A stretch of DNA of 64,000 nt from CAMYOC01 sp963704875 (lineage in GTDB: Bacteria; Pseudomonadota; Gammaproteobacteria; Steroidobacterales; XN24): assembly GCA_963704875.1 (NCBI GenBank), contig CAVPIA010000005.1:558001-622000 (forward strand), read 5' to 3'. Of this stretch, positions 1 to 10,059 are shown one piece after another; within the stretch, counting starts at the first letter, position 1, and the number at the start of each line of letters is the position of its first letter. A program made the position numbers and the translations under genes. Below the pieces are notes generated by a model. It did not search any database and was not told where the DNA came from. It saw nothing but the letters and a program-made list of their open reading frames with translations.

Positions 1-18
1 CAAGCTGGCCGAGTGCGA

Positions 19-975
19 TCAGCGCAGGCTGGTTAACACCGTCAGCGCGCCGTTTCCCAGCGGGGCCAGTGCGGCTTCGTCATTCGCTGTTGCGCTGACG
101 TAAATCGCCTCGGCGAAATTCCGCGTGTTGTGCAATTTCGCCAGGCCAGCCTGGCTGGTGTACACGCTGCCCCAGTCATCGAACGGTGCCGGGGAGGCCA
201 GCTTTGCAAACCAGTCTGCCCATTCCTGGTCCGTGACAATGCCGCGCATTGCAACGAAGAGTATAGGCCGCGACAGCCGCCTGCTTTCACCATAGATATA
301 AAAATGCATACCGTCGGGTGCGATCTGGGTGGCAACCGCATCCATGATCTCCAGTAGCTGCGCCCGGTCCAGTGCGGGATTCATTGCCAGCTGCATCAAA
401 AGGTCCGCATCGTGCGCGACACCGTGTCGCCAGCCCTGGGTCTCATCAAAACCGCGATAGTCGTTGATCCCACGCATATAGTCCGCCGCGGCATCGACCA
501 TTTCTGCACGCTGTTCTGCGGAAAAGACAGGCTCGACCCGGTCTGCTCGTGCGACTTCTGCCAGCAACAGCGCGGCAAACGGCTGTCCAAAGCCGTCGGG
601 ATCAGGCGTCACCATCTGCGCTATCAGTGAAGATCTCAGCTGCTGGATAGTCTCGGGCGATATCAGATTGCCGCGAAGCAGGGTTGCCAGACCTTCATAG
701 GCCACCTGATCACGCAACTCAGGGTCGGGGTCGGCAACGCAATCGACCAATGCCAACGCAAAGCGCTCGCGCTGTCCGGGATCTGTGATCTCGAAGTTCC
801 TGGACCTGAGCTGCATCAACGCAGCCTTGTCATAACCGAGAGGCTGACAGCTTGCTCGCAGCGTGGTGTCTCCACCCGGCTGGCAGCCCGTCAGCCCGAT
901 CGCGGCGAGTGCGGAGACTACGGTCACGCAGATACAGCTTGTCTGTCTGCACGCCGGTTTACGTGTCGATGCCAT
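19..975 (-). CDS. DUF2785-like lipoprotein
   Basis: Predicted 318-residue lipoprotein. A hydrophobic signal segment (about residues 15-30) ends in a lipobox LTGC with the lipidated cysteine at 31, so it is probably anchored in the outer or inner membrane. The C-terminal half contains the pattern YRGF...GWRH.VAH.ADLL, which I recognise as typical of DUF2785 proteins, a helical family with no known function. The gene starts 14 bp after the RND pump gene on the same strand, so it is probably the last gene of that operon. A role linked to efflux is possible only by position. Family assignment is from memory of the motif; the lipobox is directly visible. Confidence 0.75.
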   Translation of the reverse strand: MASTRKPACRQTSCICVTVVSALAAIGLTGCQPGGDTTLRASCQPLGYDKAALMQLRSRNFEITDPGQRERFALALVDCVADPDPELRDQVAYEGLATLLRGNLISPETIQQLRSSLIAQMVTPDPDGFGQPFAALLLAEVARADRVEPVFSAEQRAEMVDAAADYMRGINDYRGFDETQGWRHGVAHDADLLMQLAMNPALDRAQLLEIMDAVATQIAPDGMHFYIYGESRRLSRPILFVAMRGIVTDQEWADWFAKLASPAPFDDWGSVYTSQAGLAKLHNTRNFAEAIYVSATANDEAALAPLGNGALTVLTSLR

Positions 976-989
976 GAAAAGAGTCAGCT

Positions 990-3900
990 TCAGGTCCGGT
1001 CGACCAGGTCGGACTGTGGTTCCCTGCCAAGCAGCAGGTCCCTCATCGCACGGAAGCGTATCCCGAAGTCGATCTGCATCAGATATAGCGCCGGGATCAG
1101 GAACAGCGTGATCACGGTAGCAAACACGATGCCAAAGGACAGCGAGATTGCCATCGGAATGACGAACTGGGCCTGGACGCTTTTCTCCAGCATGATTGGC
1201 ATCAGGCCAGCTGCAGTGGTCAGAGAGGTCAGGATGATCGCCCGGAAGCGCTGGGTTCCGGATTCGATCACAGCCTGGCGTACCGGCACGCCCTGGCTTC
1301 TCGCTGTGTTGATGAAGTCGAGCATAATCAGACTGTCGTTGACCACCACACCCGCCAGCGCGATAAGACCGAACAATGAGAACATGCTGATCGCGCTACC
1401 CATAACAACGTGGCCGACCACTGCACCGATCAGGCCAAACGGGATCACCGACATGATAATTAGCGGTTGCGAATACGATCGCAGCGGAATCGCGATGAGG
1501 GCGTAAATCAGGAACATCGCCGCGATCGAGGCCAGAGTCAGATTCTGAACCAGTTCCATCTCTTCAAGACTGGCGCCCTCGAGTCCGTAACCGACGCCCG
1601 GATAGCGCCCAAGCAGGTCGGGGATGAACTCCTCGGATATTTCCTTGACCACCGCGCCAGGTTCTACGCGCTCCGGATCGACATCAGCGGACACGGTGAC
1701 GACGCGCTTGCGATTCTGACGTTTGATCGAGGAATACGCCTGCCCGAAACTGACTTCGGCGACCGACGCGAATGGCACCTCGTCGCCCTCGGCGGTGCGA
1801 ATTCGCATGTTCTCAAGATCGGCGATCGAGCGGCGCTCATCCTCCGGATAGCGCACCATGACCTTGAGTTCGTCTTTGCCGCGCTGGATGCGCTGGGCCT
1901 CCTCACCGTAAAAGGCCTGACGTACCTGGCGTCCGAGGGTAGCCATCGTCAGACCCAGCGCCTCGGCTTCAGGCTTGATCGTCAGCTTGATCTCTTCACC
2001 GCCGGCGGCGATCGAATTGCGTATATCGAATACTCCATCGTATTCACGCAGTTTCAGTTCGAGCTCCCTGGCCGCCTGTTCCAGAGAATCATAGTTCGCG
2101 CCCGTCAGGTTGAAACTCAGCGGCGCATCGCCGCCGATGTTGGTGCCGCCGGAGAAGGTCAGCTCCTTAACTCCGGGTATCTCTCCGACCCGATCCCGCC
2201 ACATGATTTCGATGTCCTCGCCGTTGAGCGGCCGGTCATCATTCATCGGCATCTCAGCGAATATCATGCCGCCGGTGTCACCCTGGGTGAAAACGCCAAG
2301 ATGATTGACCGGTTTGTCATCATCGGGATTATCTTTCAGCCATGCCTGGTTGAGGTCCAGGGCGGCTTGCTCAAGACGATCCAGCGCCGCATTGCGGACC
2401 TGTGGAGCGGTGCCGTTTTGCATCGTCAACTGGACCTGGATGAAATCACCTGGCACGTCAGGAAACAGCACGGTACGCACAATGCCGCTGCTCATCAGCC
2501 CGATGGTCAGGATCAGCACACTGGCGAAAATACTGAAAGTCACGCCACGATTATCCACGGCCTTCTTCAGCAACGGCTGATAGGTGTTGTCAACAAAATT
2601 GTGCAGCCCGATCTGGATCCGCCGGTTGAGACGCTGGAAGAAGCGGGCAGGCCACTTCAGCCAGCTCACCTCACGGTAAGGCCTGAAGATCTCTACGTCG
2701 TCGATAGGCTCGATACTCGTATGCACCAGATGCGCCGGCAGAATCAGCTTCGATTCAATCAGCGAGAAGATCAGGCACAGGATGACGACCATCGACATGG
2801 CTTCGAAAAAGGCGCCCGCGATGCCGCCGACAAACAGCATCGGCGCGAATGCTGCCATCGTCGTCAGCACGCCAAAGGTCGCCGGTACCGCGACCCGGCG
2901 AGCACCCCGGATCACGTTATCCAGCGTATGGCCATCTGCGCGCACCTTGGTATAGATGCTCTCGCCGATAATGATGGCGTCGTCGACGACGATGCCAAGT
3001 ACCAGAATGAAACCGAACAGGCTGACCATGTTGACTGTCACCGGCCAGGGTCCGAGTGGCATCAGCCATAAGGTGCCGAGGAACGCGATCGGAATGCCGA
3101 CGATGACCCAGGCGGCAACCTTCAGGCGCAGGAACAGCGACAGGATGATGAACACCAGCAGCGCACCCTGGAACATGTTCTTCAACATCATATCCAGCCG
3201 GCCCTGCAGATAGTGTGAACGATCGATCCACACGTCCATGCTGATGCCCTCGGGCAGCGACTCGGCGCGATCTTCGATGTACTGCCTCACCGCCTTGGCG
3301 GTCGTCAGTTCATTCTGCTGACCACCCGCCAGGACTCTCAACAGCGCGGTAGGCTCGCCATCGAAGCGGCCATAGCCGTCGGTTTCCACGAATCCGTCGT
3401 TAATCGTTGCAATATCCCCCAGCGTCAGGCGGGTACCGTCGGGGAATGTGCGCAGCACGAGTTGGGCAAAATCCAGGCCGGTATACACCTGGCCCTCGGT
3501 GCGCAGCAGAATATCGCCACCGCTGGTTTTGATCGTTCCTCCGGGCAAATCCAGCGAAGAGTCCCTGATCGCCTGCGATATCTCACTCATGGTCAGCGCG
3601 TACTGGCGCAGCACGTGCTCCGAGACCTCAACGCTGATCTCATAGTCGCGGTCGCCCAGATACTGAACCTGGTTGACTGCCGGCATGTTCATCAATTCCT
3701 CACGCACCTGCTGTGCCAGAGCCTTGCGCGCGAAGGCGTCCATGTTGCCGTGGATCGACACAAACACGACGTGGATAGGGATTTCCTGTTTGTAGATAAC
3801 CGGTTTCTCGGTCAGTCCCGGGAAGGTCGAGATTGCATCGACCCGGGTCTTGATTTCATTCAGGATCTCGTTGATGTCCTCGCCAGTGGCCACTTCTGCT

Positions 3901-4202
3901 GTGACCGTACCCAATCCCTCGTCGGCGCTGGAATTGATCTGGACAATGCCATCGATGTCCTGGATAGCCTCTTCGATCTTGATCACCACCCCTTCTTCCA
4001 CTTCCTGGGGTGCGGCACCGAGATAGGGCACCCGGACCTGAACGTTGCGCAGTTCGAAATCCGGAGTTGTCTGCTTGCGGATGGTGACCGCGGACACCAC
4101 GCCAAACGCGATAATCAACAGCATCAGCAGATTGGCGGCGACATGATTGCTGGCAAACCACGCGATTATGCCTTTCTCGCTTGTCGTGCCTGGCTGGTTC
4201 AT
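990..4202 (-). CDS. RND efflux transporter, inner-membrane permease
   Basis: Proton-driven export pump of the hydrophobe/amphiphile RND family, 1070 residues against about 1030-1050 for AcrB. One transmembrane helix near residues 20-40 is followed by a large periplasmic loop, a helix bundle containing the proton-relay pair in GIVVDDAII (about residue 405), a second periplasmic loop and a final helix bundle ending in FLIPALYLMQ. This is the duplicated RND layout. It overlaps the adaptor gene by 4 nt (ATGA), so the two are translationally coupled. Substrate cannot be told from sequence. No outer-membrane TolC-type gene is in the window, so the pump probably borrows one. Full length, no disruption. 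Confidence 0.95.
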   Translation of the reverse strand: MNQPGTTSEKGIIAWFASNHVAANLLMLLIIAFGVVSAVTIRKQTTPDFELRNVQVRVPYLGAAPQEVEEGVVIKIEEAIQDIDGIVQINSSADEGLGTVTAEVATGEDINEILNEIKTRVDAISTFPGLTEKPVIYKQEIPIHVVFVSIHGNMDAFARKALAQQVREELMNMPAVNQVQYLGDRDYEISVEVSEHVLRQYALTMSEISQAIRDSSLDLPGGTIKTSGGDILLRTEGQVYTGLDFAQLVLRTFPDGTRLTLGDIATINDGFVETDGYGRFDGEPTALLRVLAGGQQNELTTAKAVRQYIEDRAESLPEGISMDVWIDRSHYLQGRLDMMLKNMFQGALLVFIILSLFLRLKVAAWVIVGIPIAFLGTLWLMPLGPWPVTVNMVSLFGFILVLGIVVDDAIIIGESIYTKVRADGHTLDNVIRGARRVAVPATFGVLTTMAAFAPMLFVGGIAGAFFEAMSMVVILCLIFSLIESKLILPAHLVHTSIEPIDDVEIFRPYREVSWLKWPARFFQRLNRRIQIGLHNFVDNTYQPLLKKAVDNRGVTFSIFASVLILTIGLMSSGIVRTVLFPDVPGDFIQVQLTMQNGTAPQVRNAALDRLEQAALDLNQAWLKDNPDDDKPVNHLGVFTQGDTGGMIFAEMPMNDDRPLNGEDIEIMWRDRVGEIPGVKELTFSGGTNIGGDAPLSFNLTGANYDSLEQAARELELKLREYDGVFDIRNSIAAGGEEIKLTIKPEAEALGLTMATLGRQVRQAFYGEEAQRIQRGKDELKVMVRYPEDERRSIADLENMRIRTAEGDEVPFASVAEVSFGQAYSSIKRQNRKRVVTVSADVDPERVEPGAVVKEISEEFIPDLLGRYPGVGYGLEGASLEEMELVQNLTLASIAAMFLIYALIAIPLRSYSQPLIIMSVIPFGLIGAVVGHVVMGSAISMFSLFGLIALAGVVVNDSLIMLDFINTARSQGVPVRQAVIESGTQRFRAIILTSLTTAAGLMPIMLEKSVQAQFVIPMAISLSFGIVFATVITLFLIPALYLMQIDFGIRFRAMRDLLLGREPQSDLVDRT

Positions 4203-5374
4203 CGGGGCAACTCTGCGTCCGTTTCGGCGACGACTTGCTGCTCTTCAGGTCCTGCTTCGGTGCGCACTCGCATGCCGTTGACCGGATTTTCGATCACCGT
4301 CAGGCTGGCTCGCTCGCCCTGTTCAGCGCCACCGGTCAGATAGGCATATTTCGCATCCGCGCGCAGGATCTTGACGTTGCGGATGTTGAGCCGGTTGTCA
4401 TCGCCGACCAGCACCAATTGCCCGTTGCCGCGCAGAGCTGTTCTCGGCACCCGGATCACCGATTCCACGGTAGTGCCACCGATGCTCGCGGCGACAAACG
4501 TCCCCATCGGCAGCGGCGGCGTTTGCGCATTCCGGGCAAGAATCTGATACGGGTCGTCGACCCGAGCGACGGCATAGGTCACCCGGGTGTTTTCGTCGAC
4601 TACGCCCTCACTGCGCACGATTTGAGCCGGCCAGGTCTGCATCTGTCCGCGTTGCACCGCGGACAGCGTGACCATGGGTCCCTGGGCTGCTTGTCCCTGT
4701 GAGTTGCCGGTGGCCAGCGGCAGATCCACAAACGCGAGATCGGTGTCAGTCAGAGGCAAGCGGACTTCGGCATAGTCGGTGGCGAACGCGACACCCAGAC
4801 GGCTGCCGACATTGACATACTCACCCAGATCGGTCTCCTTGCTCCTCACCATCCCCGCATACGGCAGCCTGATGTAGGTACGCTCGAGATTGCGCTCGGC
4901 CCGGACCAGTTCCGCCTTTGCCGAGGCCAGCGCCGCCACCGCGGAGGCCAATTCCGATTCGGCCCGATAGCCCTGACTGCGCAATTTCGCCGCACCGTCG
5001 TGTTCTATTTGTCGTTGCGCGAGCAATGCCCTGGCCTGATCGACCGCGACCAGATAATTGGTCGGGTCGATTCGCATTAACACTTCATTCTTTTCGAACA
5101 TGCCGCCCGGGATGAAATCCGGAGAGATACTTACGATCGCCCCGGATACTTCGGCGCTGAGAACAGTTTCCGTACGCGGACGGACAGTGCCCTGGCTTTG
5201 TACTGTGAATTCCACCGTTTCGGTGATCAGTGGCATGACTTCGACCAGGGGGTCTACATTGGCAAGTTCCTTCTTTTCCGGCGGTGGTTTCATCTGACTG
5301 AGTACTAATGCACCGGCGATTGCCGCGGCAAGAATGCCAGCGATAAGAAGGAGTCGTTTAGTCTTTCGCGTCAT
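4199..5374 (-). CDS. RND efflux periplasmic adaptor (membrane fusion protein)
   Basis: Adaptor that bridges the RND permease to an outer-membrane channel. It has 391 residues with an N-terminal signal-anchor helix (about residues 8-26, LLLIAGILAAAIAGALVL), a lipoyl/barrel-sandwich half motif near residues 60-100 (VLSAEVSGAIVSISPDF), a coiled-coil hairpin rich in Ala, Arg and Glu (about 110-165), the second lipoyl half (RLPYAGMVRSKETDLGEYV) and beta-barrel domains. This order is standard for HlyD/AcrA-type proteins. It is the first gene of the pump operon and overlaps the permease start by 4 nt. No strong Shine-Dalgarno is seen before the ATG. No regulator gene sits next to it. Confidence 0.93.
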   Translation of the reverse strand: MTRKTKRLLLIAGILAAAIAGALVLSQMKPPPEKKELANVDPLVEVMPLITETVEFTVQSQGTVRPRTETVLSAEVSGAIVSISPDFIPGGMFEKNEVLMRIDPTNYLVAVDQARALLAQRQIEHDGAAKLRSQGYRAESELASAVAALASAKAELVRAERNLERTYIRLPYAGMVRSKETDLGEYVNVGSRLGVAFATDYAEVRLPLTDTDLAFVDLPLATGNSQGQAAQGPMVTLSAVQRGQMQTWPAQIVRSEGVVDENTRVTYAVARVDDPYQILARNAQTPPLPMGTFVAASIGGTTVESVIRVPRTALRGNGQLVLVGDDNRLNIRNVKILRADAKYAYLTGGAEQGERASLTVIENPVNGMRVRTEAGPEEQQVVAETDAELPR

Positions 5375-5572
5375 TCGGGAATGCCTGCAAGCGATCGTAT
5401 GAGAGCCTGTGCTGTTCGATTGGAACAGATCCGAATAGTTCGGGCGGGAGTCGAATTATCGGCCCCCGGGTCGCGCTCGTGCAAATTATCAGCGCTCAGC
5501 GTGTTGACGCTTCACGCGCCCCGGCACCAGCGTACAGGAGGAGTTTGTGTCTCCAGCCTGCGCAGCATATGG

Positions 5573-7417
5573 CTATTCTGAAGCCAGCGCCTGCATCAGC
5601 TCGGCCCAGCGGGGATCCTTGCGCATCGCGTCCGCGGTTGGATCAGTTGCCAGATAATGCAGCGCGGAAGGCCTTTCCTGTAGCGCCCGGTACATGTAGT
5701 CGTAGGCCGCATCCATGTCGCCGACCCATCCATACAGCAGCCCGATCTCAGGCAGCGGCCACCCGTCGGCTTCGGCGCCTGAAAGCATCTCACGTGCTGG
5801 TGCGTGATTGCCCGACAGCGCATCCGGATAGGCGCGGCCGGCACGCAGATACGGCGTATCGGGATCCAGTTCGAAGGCCCTGTTGACCGCATCGATTGCG
5901 GTTGGAAAGTCGCGCGTCCAGCAGCTGGCCAGACCGATCCAGTACCAGGCCTCGGCAGTATCCGGTTCCAGCTGCAGCACCTGATTGGCCTGCTCCAATA
6001 CGCCGTCCCAGTCTCGATTGAAGTACAGATTCTGCAACAGCGACACACGGATCCTCACCATGCGCGGGTCGAGCTCAATGGCCCGCCGTGATTCAAGCAC
6101 TGATTCTTTTACCTGTCCGGAGTCCCGGAGCAAGTCGCCATAGCGGGAGTGTCCGTCCGCGCTGCCGGGGCTGAGCATCAGGCCCTTGAGGAAGTCAGCC
6201 TCACCCTGGTCAAATTGCCGCGTTATCCGCATCAGATCACCGCGTGAGAAATATCCTTCAGCCAGATTCGGATCCAGTTCGATCGCCCGTTCAGCTGCAT
6301 CCCAGGCTTCTGAAAGTTCATCATCAGGCCAGTAAGACCAGGCGACAAGTTCACCGATGGCCTGGGCAAGGCCGGCCCAGGCTCTGGCGTAGTCCGGATC
6401 CGCCTGCAAGGCCCCGCGATAGAAATCCACCGCACCCTCGAGATTAGATTGGCTCTGTTCCTTGTCCAGCAGGTAACGGCCACGCAGCGCCAGATCCCAG
6501 GCGAGCAGGTTTTCCGTCGGTTGATTGTCGATTCGAGCCTGCACGCTCGGCGAGAGTGTGGTTTCCAGCGCAGCCGCGATCGCCTGGGCCAGCTGACTCT
6601 GGATCGCAAAGATATTGCTTACCGAAAGCGTCTCGTCATAGGTCTCTGCCCACAGATGCTGATCGCTTAGCGCTTCGATTAGCTGGGCATTCACCCGTAT
6701 CCGATCACCGGCCCGCTGAACACCGCCTTCGAGCACCGTGCTTACGCCTAACTCGGCAGCGATTTCCTGCATCGGTCTTGTGGTGTTTGCATACTGCATC
6801 ACGGATGTACGTGAGATGACTTTCAGGCCGTCAATTTTGGCCAGTTGCGTCAGCAGATCGTCGTGGATGCCGGCGGCAAAATATTCGTCCTGGTGATCGT
6901 CGCTACGGGTGACAAACGGCAGTACAGCGATGGACGGCACATCGTTGGCCAGGGAGTCTTCCCTGGCCATGAATTTTGCGGCCGCGATGGTGTCGGCACT
7001 GATCGTTCCGTCCGCATTCGGATTCGACGTTCCGGCTGGGCCCAACGCGGAGACCTCGGCGGGCGATCCGCTTTCAGGAATCATGCGATCGAGTATCAGA
7101 CCACCGATAGCGAGCAGCAGCAGCACTACGATCAGGGTGTTGATGCGGCTGCCAGTGTGACCGTCCCCTGCATCGCTCACAGCGATATCGCGCTCTCTTT
7201 TCAATCCTTCCGGTGTAATCTCAAAAGCCCAGGCGAAGATCAGCACCGGAATAAAGAAAAGCAACAACAGACCGAATACCAGGCCGAACGCCCAGTCGGG
7301 CACACCGAGGTTGGGGAACAGGACGTCGGCGACCTGCAAAATCAGCCAGGCAGCGACTACGTACAGCAGTGCTACCCGAAAAACATTCCGTCGCTTCAGT
7401 TCTGAATAGAAGGACAT
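5573..7417 (-). CDS. Membrane-anchored TolB-like/TPR protein
   Basis: 614 residues. The N-terminus (FYSELKRRNVFRVALLYVVAAW) with two adjacent hydrophobic helices, and a third near residues 92-113, is the membrane module often found at the start of adenylate-cyclase-like TPR proteins. A TolB-like N-terminal domain follows (SIAVLPF..., then AELGVSTVLEGGVQRAGDRIRVNAQLI, about residues 165-290), then tandem TPR repeats to the end (about 300-600). No cyclase catalytic domain is present, so enzymatic activity is not expected; it is probably a scaffold or sensor. Complete and apparently a single-gene unit. Confidence 0.85.
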   Translation of the reverse strand: MSFYSELKRRNVFRVALLYVVAAWLILQVADVLFPNLGVPDWAFGLVFGLLLLFFIPVLIFAWAFEITPEGLKRERDIAVSDAGDGHTGSRINTLIVVLLLLAIGGLILDRMIPESGSPAEVSALGPAGTSNPNADGTISADTIAAAKFMAREDSLANDVPSIAVLPFVTRSDDHQDEYFAAGIHDDLLTQLAKIDGLKVISRTSVMQYANTTRPMQEIAAELGVSTVLEGGVQRAGDRIRVNAQLIEALSDQHLWAETYDETLSVSNIFAIQSQLAQAIAAALETTLSPSVQARIDNQPTENLLAWDLALRGRYLLDKEQSQSNLEGAVDFYRGALQADPDYARAWAGLAQAIGELVAWSYWPDDELSEAWDAAERAIELDPNLAEGYFSRGDLMRITRQFDQGEADFLKGLMLSPGSADGHSRYGDLLRDSGQVKESVLESRRAIELDPRMVRIRVSLLQNLYFNRDWDGVLEQANQVLQLEPDTAEAWYWIGLASCWTRDFPTAIDAVNRAFELDPDTPYLRAGRAYPDALSGNHAPAREMLSGAEADGWPLPEIGLLYGWVGDMDAAYDYMYRALQERPSALHYLATDPTADAMRKDPRWAELMQALASE

Positions 7418-7474
7418 GTGATGAATGCCTGCATCGCCGAGGCTGTCCAGATCATGACCGATAGGAACTGATTG

Positions 7475-8041
7475 TCAATTGGCTATCGTCTCTGACAGTT
7501 GCTTCGTCATCAAATATTCGTCTTGTTGCACGGGGAAAGCGGATCCCGGTGCGGCGGCCGAGCGACTGAACCCGAATCGCTGCAACAGGCGCAGGGAACG
7601 CTGGTTCTGCTGCTTGACCACCGCCAACACGGTTTGAACGCCGTAGAATTCAGCGAGCTCGGCCAGCATGGCCTCAACAGCCTGACTCGCCAATCCTCGC
7701 CCCCAGTATTGGCTGCACAACACATAGGCGATGGCGGCAACGTTGGCTTCACGCACGGTCGCCTGAACATATCCGGCCAATCCATCTCCTGGCACGCGAA
7801 TCACCCAGTTGAGCCATGCCTCTGTGCCATCGGGAGAGCGGCGGGATTCGAGTCTTGCGTAGCGGCTGCGAAGCCAGTCAAGCGATGGTGGCGGCGCGTT
7901 CTCATGCTCGTAGATGCGCGGGTCGCCCAGGACGCGGAACATTTCCTCCGCATGAGCGGCGGTCTGCGGTACCAGCGTGGCGATGCCGGTGCTGAGCGTG
8001 CGCATGACCGGGGGTTCAGGTGCTGGTGACCGCAGACTCAA
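7475..8041 (-). CDS. GNAT-family N-acetyltransferase
   Basis: Acetyl-CoA-dependent N-acetyltransferase of the RimJ/RimL type, 188 residues. It shows the fold order of the family: N-terminal strand and helix with the acceptor-loop region, the acetyl-CoA signature QYWGRGLASQAVEAML (about residues 112-127), then N..S..LLQRFGF near the C-terminus. The chosen start is TTG because GAGGGA lies 5 nt upstream; an ATG at 8005 without a clear ribosome site is the alternative. The acceptor substrate is unknown. It follows the TPR gene by 57 bp with no link in function evident. Confidence 0.82.
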   Translation of the reverse strand: MSLRSPAPEPPVMRTLSTGIATLVPQTAAHAEEMFRVLGDPRIYEHENAPPPSLDWLRSRYARLESRRSPDGTEAWLNWVIRVPGDGLAGYVQATVREANVAAIAYVLCSQYWGRGLASQAVEAMLAELAEFYGVQTVLAVVKQQNQRSLRLLQRFGFSRSAAAPGSAFPVQQDEYLMTKQLSETIAN

Positions 8042-8061
8042 GCCTGTCCCTCAAAGCCCTG

Positions 8062-9516
8062 TCAAAGCAATGGCCCGAGCATTGCGATGGTGTTGTTCCA
8101 TAGCCGGCGCTTCATCGGCCATGCGGCGACCTCATCCACGCTCACCGGGCGGGAGCGTTCGAGATACTGTTGTTGCCGGGATTTCATCTGTTCAGTGACC
8201 GATGGGTCGAAGAGCAGGATGTTGTTCTCATAATTAAGGTCGAAACTGCGCCGATCCATGTTGGCTGAACCGATCAGCGTGAGCTCGCCGTCGACGGTCA
8301 GTGACTTGGTATGCAGCAGGCCACCGACGTATTCATGGATGCGGACGCCGGCGGTCAGCAGGTCAGCATAATAGCTGCGGCTGGCCGCGGCCACGATCCA
8401 GGAATCGTTTCTGGCCGGGAACACAATTGTTACTTCCACGCCGCGATACGCAGCAGAGCAAAGCGCATTCTGTATCGACTCGTCCGGTACGAAATACGGC
8501 GTGGTGATAACCAGCTCGCGACGCGCAGCATACATCAGCGTTTCGAACATCTCGGGCATCGCAGAATAGCGAACCGTCGGACCCGTACCTATCACCTGTG
8601 CAGGAAAGCCCTCGTGAGGCGTTTCAACGGGTTGATTCAACAGGTGGGTGAGGTCTTCATCGACAGAGGTCATCCAGTCGCTTGCGAACAGATACTGATT
8701 CTGTGCGACCACGGGGCCCTCAAATCGCATCAAGGCATCGACCCAGGGCGCGAACTTCGGCTTGACCCGGAACTCCGGGTCCGCGCAGTTCTGACTGCCG
8801 CAATAGGTGATTCGATTGTCGATCACCACGATTTTCCGATGATTACGCAGATCGATACGACCCCTGAAGGGGCGAAGCAGGGGGTTGCCGATAGGCAAGG
8901 CCCGCCCGAGTTCCACACCCGCTGCACGCATCGCCCGCCAGTGCTCAGAGTGAATAATTCCTTTTGATCCCAGATCGTCCGCCATCGCTCTGCACTTGAT
9001 GCCTCGCGCCGCAGCGCGCTTTAGCGCTTCTATGATCTTGCAGCCGTTGTTGTCGGGCAACCAGATATAGAACAGCAGATGCACATGGTTTTCGGCGGCG
9101 TCGATGTCAGCGACGATCGAATCTATAGCCGTATTTGAGTCAGCCATTAATCGTGCAGAGTTGCCGCCAACGGCATCGAAGCCGCTGATCGACAGACCTA
9201 CCCTGAACAGGTGTTGGTAGTGCTCAGGGACCCCAGGCTTTAGTTTGCTTTGGTCACCCTGGGCCACGGCGTCAAATTTCGGCATTGTTGCCAGTACCGC
9301 GCGCATACGTGCCACGCGCTTGCGACCGATACTGACTTCCCCGAACAGCAGATAGCTGAGGATGCCAATCACCGGCAGCCCCACAATGACCACGATCCAC
9401 GCGATGCGCGACGCCGGCTGCCGATGCGGCCGCAGCAGTACGCGGATGATGAGAACGATCTCGATCAATATGTGCAGGGCAACAAAGATACCTGCAGCAT
9501 GAAATGGTGAATTCAC
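8062..9516 (-). CDS. cls: Cardiolipin synthase (phospholipase D family)
   Basis: Makes cardiolipin at the inner membrane by joining two phosphatidylglycerols (ClsA-type). 484 residues from the chosen GTG start, which has GGAGG 11 nt upstream; a TTG at 9534 would add six residues. Two N-terminal transmembrane helices (about 5-28 and 37-58, with the PLDc_N-like pattern SRIAWIVVIVGLPVIGILSYLLFGE) precede two phospholipase D HKD motifs: HRKIVVIDN starting at residue 226 and HTKSLTVDGE...GSANMDRRS starting at 402. Both motifs are intact, so activity is expected. Confidence 0.93.
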   Translation of the reverse strand: MNSPFHAAGIFVALHILIEIVLIIRVLLRPHRQPASRIAWIVVIVGLPVIGILSYLLFGEVSIGRKRVARMRAVLATMPKFDAVAQGDQSKLKPGVPEHYQHLFRVGLSISGFDAVGGNSARLMADSNTAIDSIVADIDAAENHVHLLFYIWLPDNNGCKIIEALKRAAARGIKCRAMADDLGSKGIIHSEHWRAMRAAGVELGRALPIGNPLLRPFRGRIDLRNHRKIVVIDNRITYCGSQNCADPEFRVKPKFAPWVDALMRFEGPVVAQNQYLFASDWMTSVDEDLTHLLNQPVETPHEGFPAQVIGTGPTVRYSAMPEMFETLMYAARRELVITTPYFVPDESIQNALCSAAYRGVEVTIVFPARNDSWIVAAASRSYYADLLTAGVRIHEYVGGLLHTKSLTVDGELTLIGSANMDRRSFDLNYENNILLFDPSVTEQMKSRQQQYLERSRPVSVDEVAAWPMKRRLWNNTIAMLGPLL

Positions 9517-10059
9517 AGTGTCCTGTCCCTCCAAGAGCCGAGTCGGATTGTGCCAGGCCGGTGTGTTAACTCGACCAAGACTAGCAGACTCGGATCGTCT
9601 CGCCGGGCGTGTCTTGCCGGCGCGGACGTCCCAGCAAAAGTGTGCGGGACAGAGCTGCGGCTAAAGAATTTTCTGCCGTGGCCGACTCTTATGTCAGAGA
9701 GCGGAAAACCAGCAGCGCGATAGCCCCGTATAGCCTGCAATAGCCCGGAGCAGTGACATGGATGACGAGCATGCATTGACGATGACGAACATCTGTCGCT
9801 TCGCGCCAACCTGCTCACGGCCATTCGGTCGGGCTTGCGCCAGCGCCTGGTGCTTCGGCCCGCTGCCAGAGCGAGCCGATGGCAATCGGGGAGCGGATAA
9901 AAAGCCTGCGCCGCCTGGGTCAGGCCAGCAGAAGTCACCGGCATAGTCGCCGGTATTGTGGCTGCGCCCGCCCTGCGGCGGCGCCGATGACTGCAGTTGG
10001 ATAGATGTCCTTCATAAGCTCCTCAGACAATAGCAATGACCGGTCCATGCCGTCGGTTT
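9517..10059. other. Intergenic region without a supported gene
   Basis: About 540 bp in which I can support no gene. Several short open frames overlap one another on both strands, but none has family motifs. On the minus strand GAGGAGCTT precedes an ATG at 10015 that opens a 26-codon peptide (MKDIYPTAVIGAA...). It is followed by longer open stretches in the other minus frames, which could be the decayed remains of a small gene. I do not assign it. Confidence 0.4.

Noticed and set aside
1467..3071. 534-codon open frame on the plus strand, antisense to the RND permease gene
   Set aside because: Its composition (rich in His, Arg, Asp, Gln) and lack of any motif are typical of the antisense frame of a GC-rich gene; the minus-strand gene is a clear RND permease.
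9513..9944. 143-codon minus-strand open frame upstream of the cardiolipin synthase gene
   Set aside because: No motif, overlaps the cardiolipin synthase start in another frame, and shares the region with other equally unconvincing frames.
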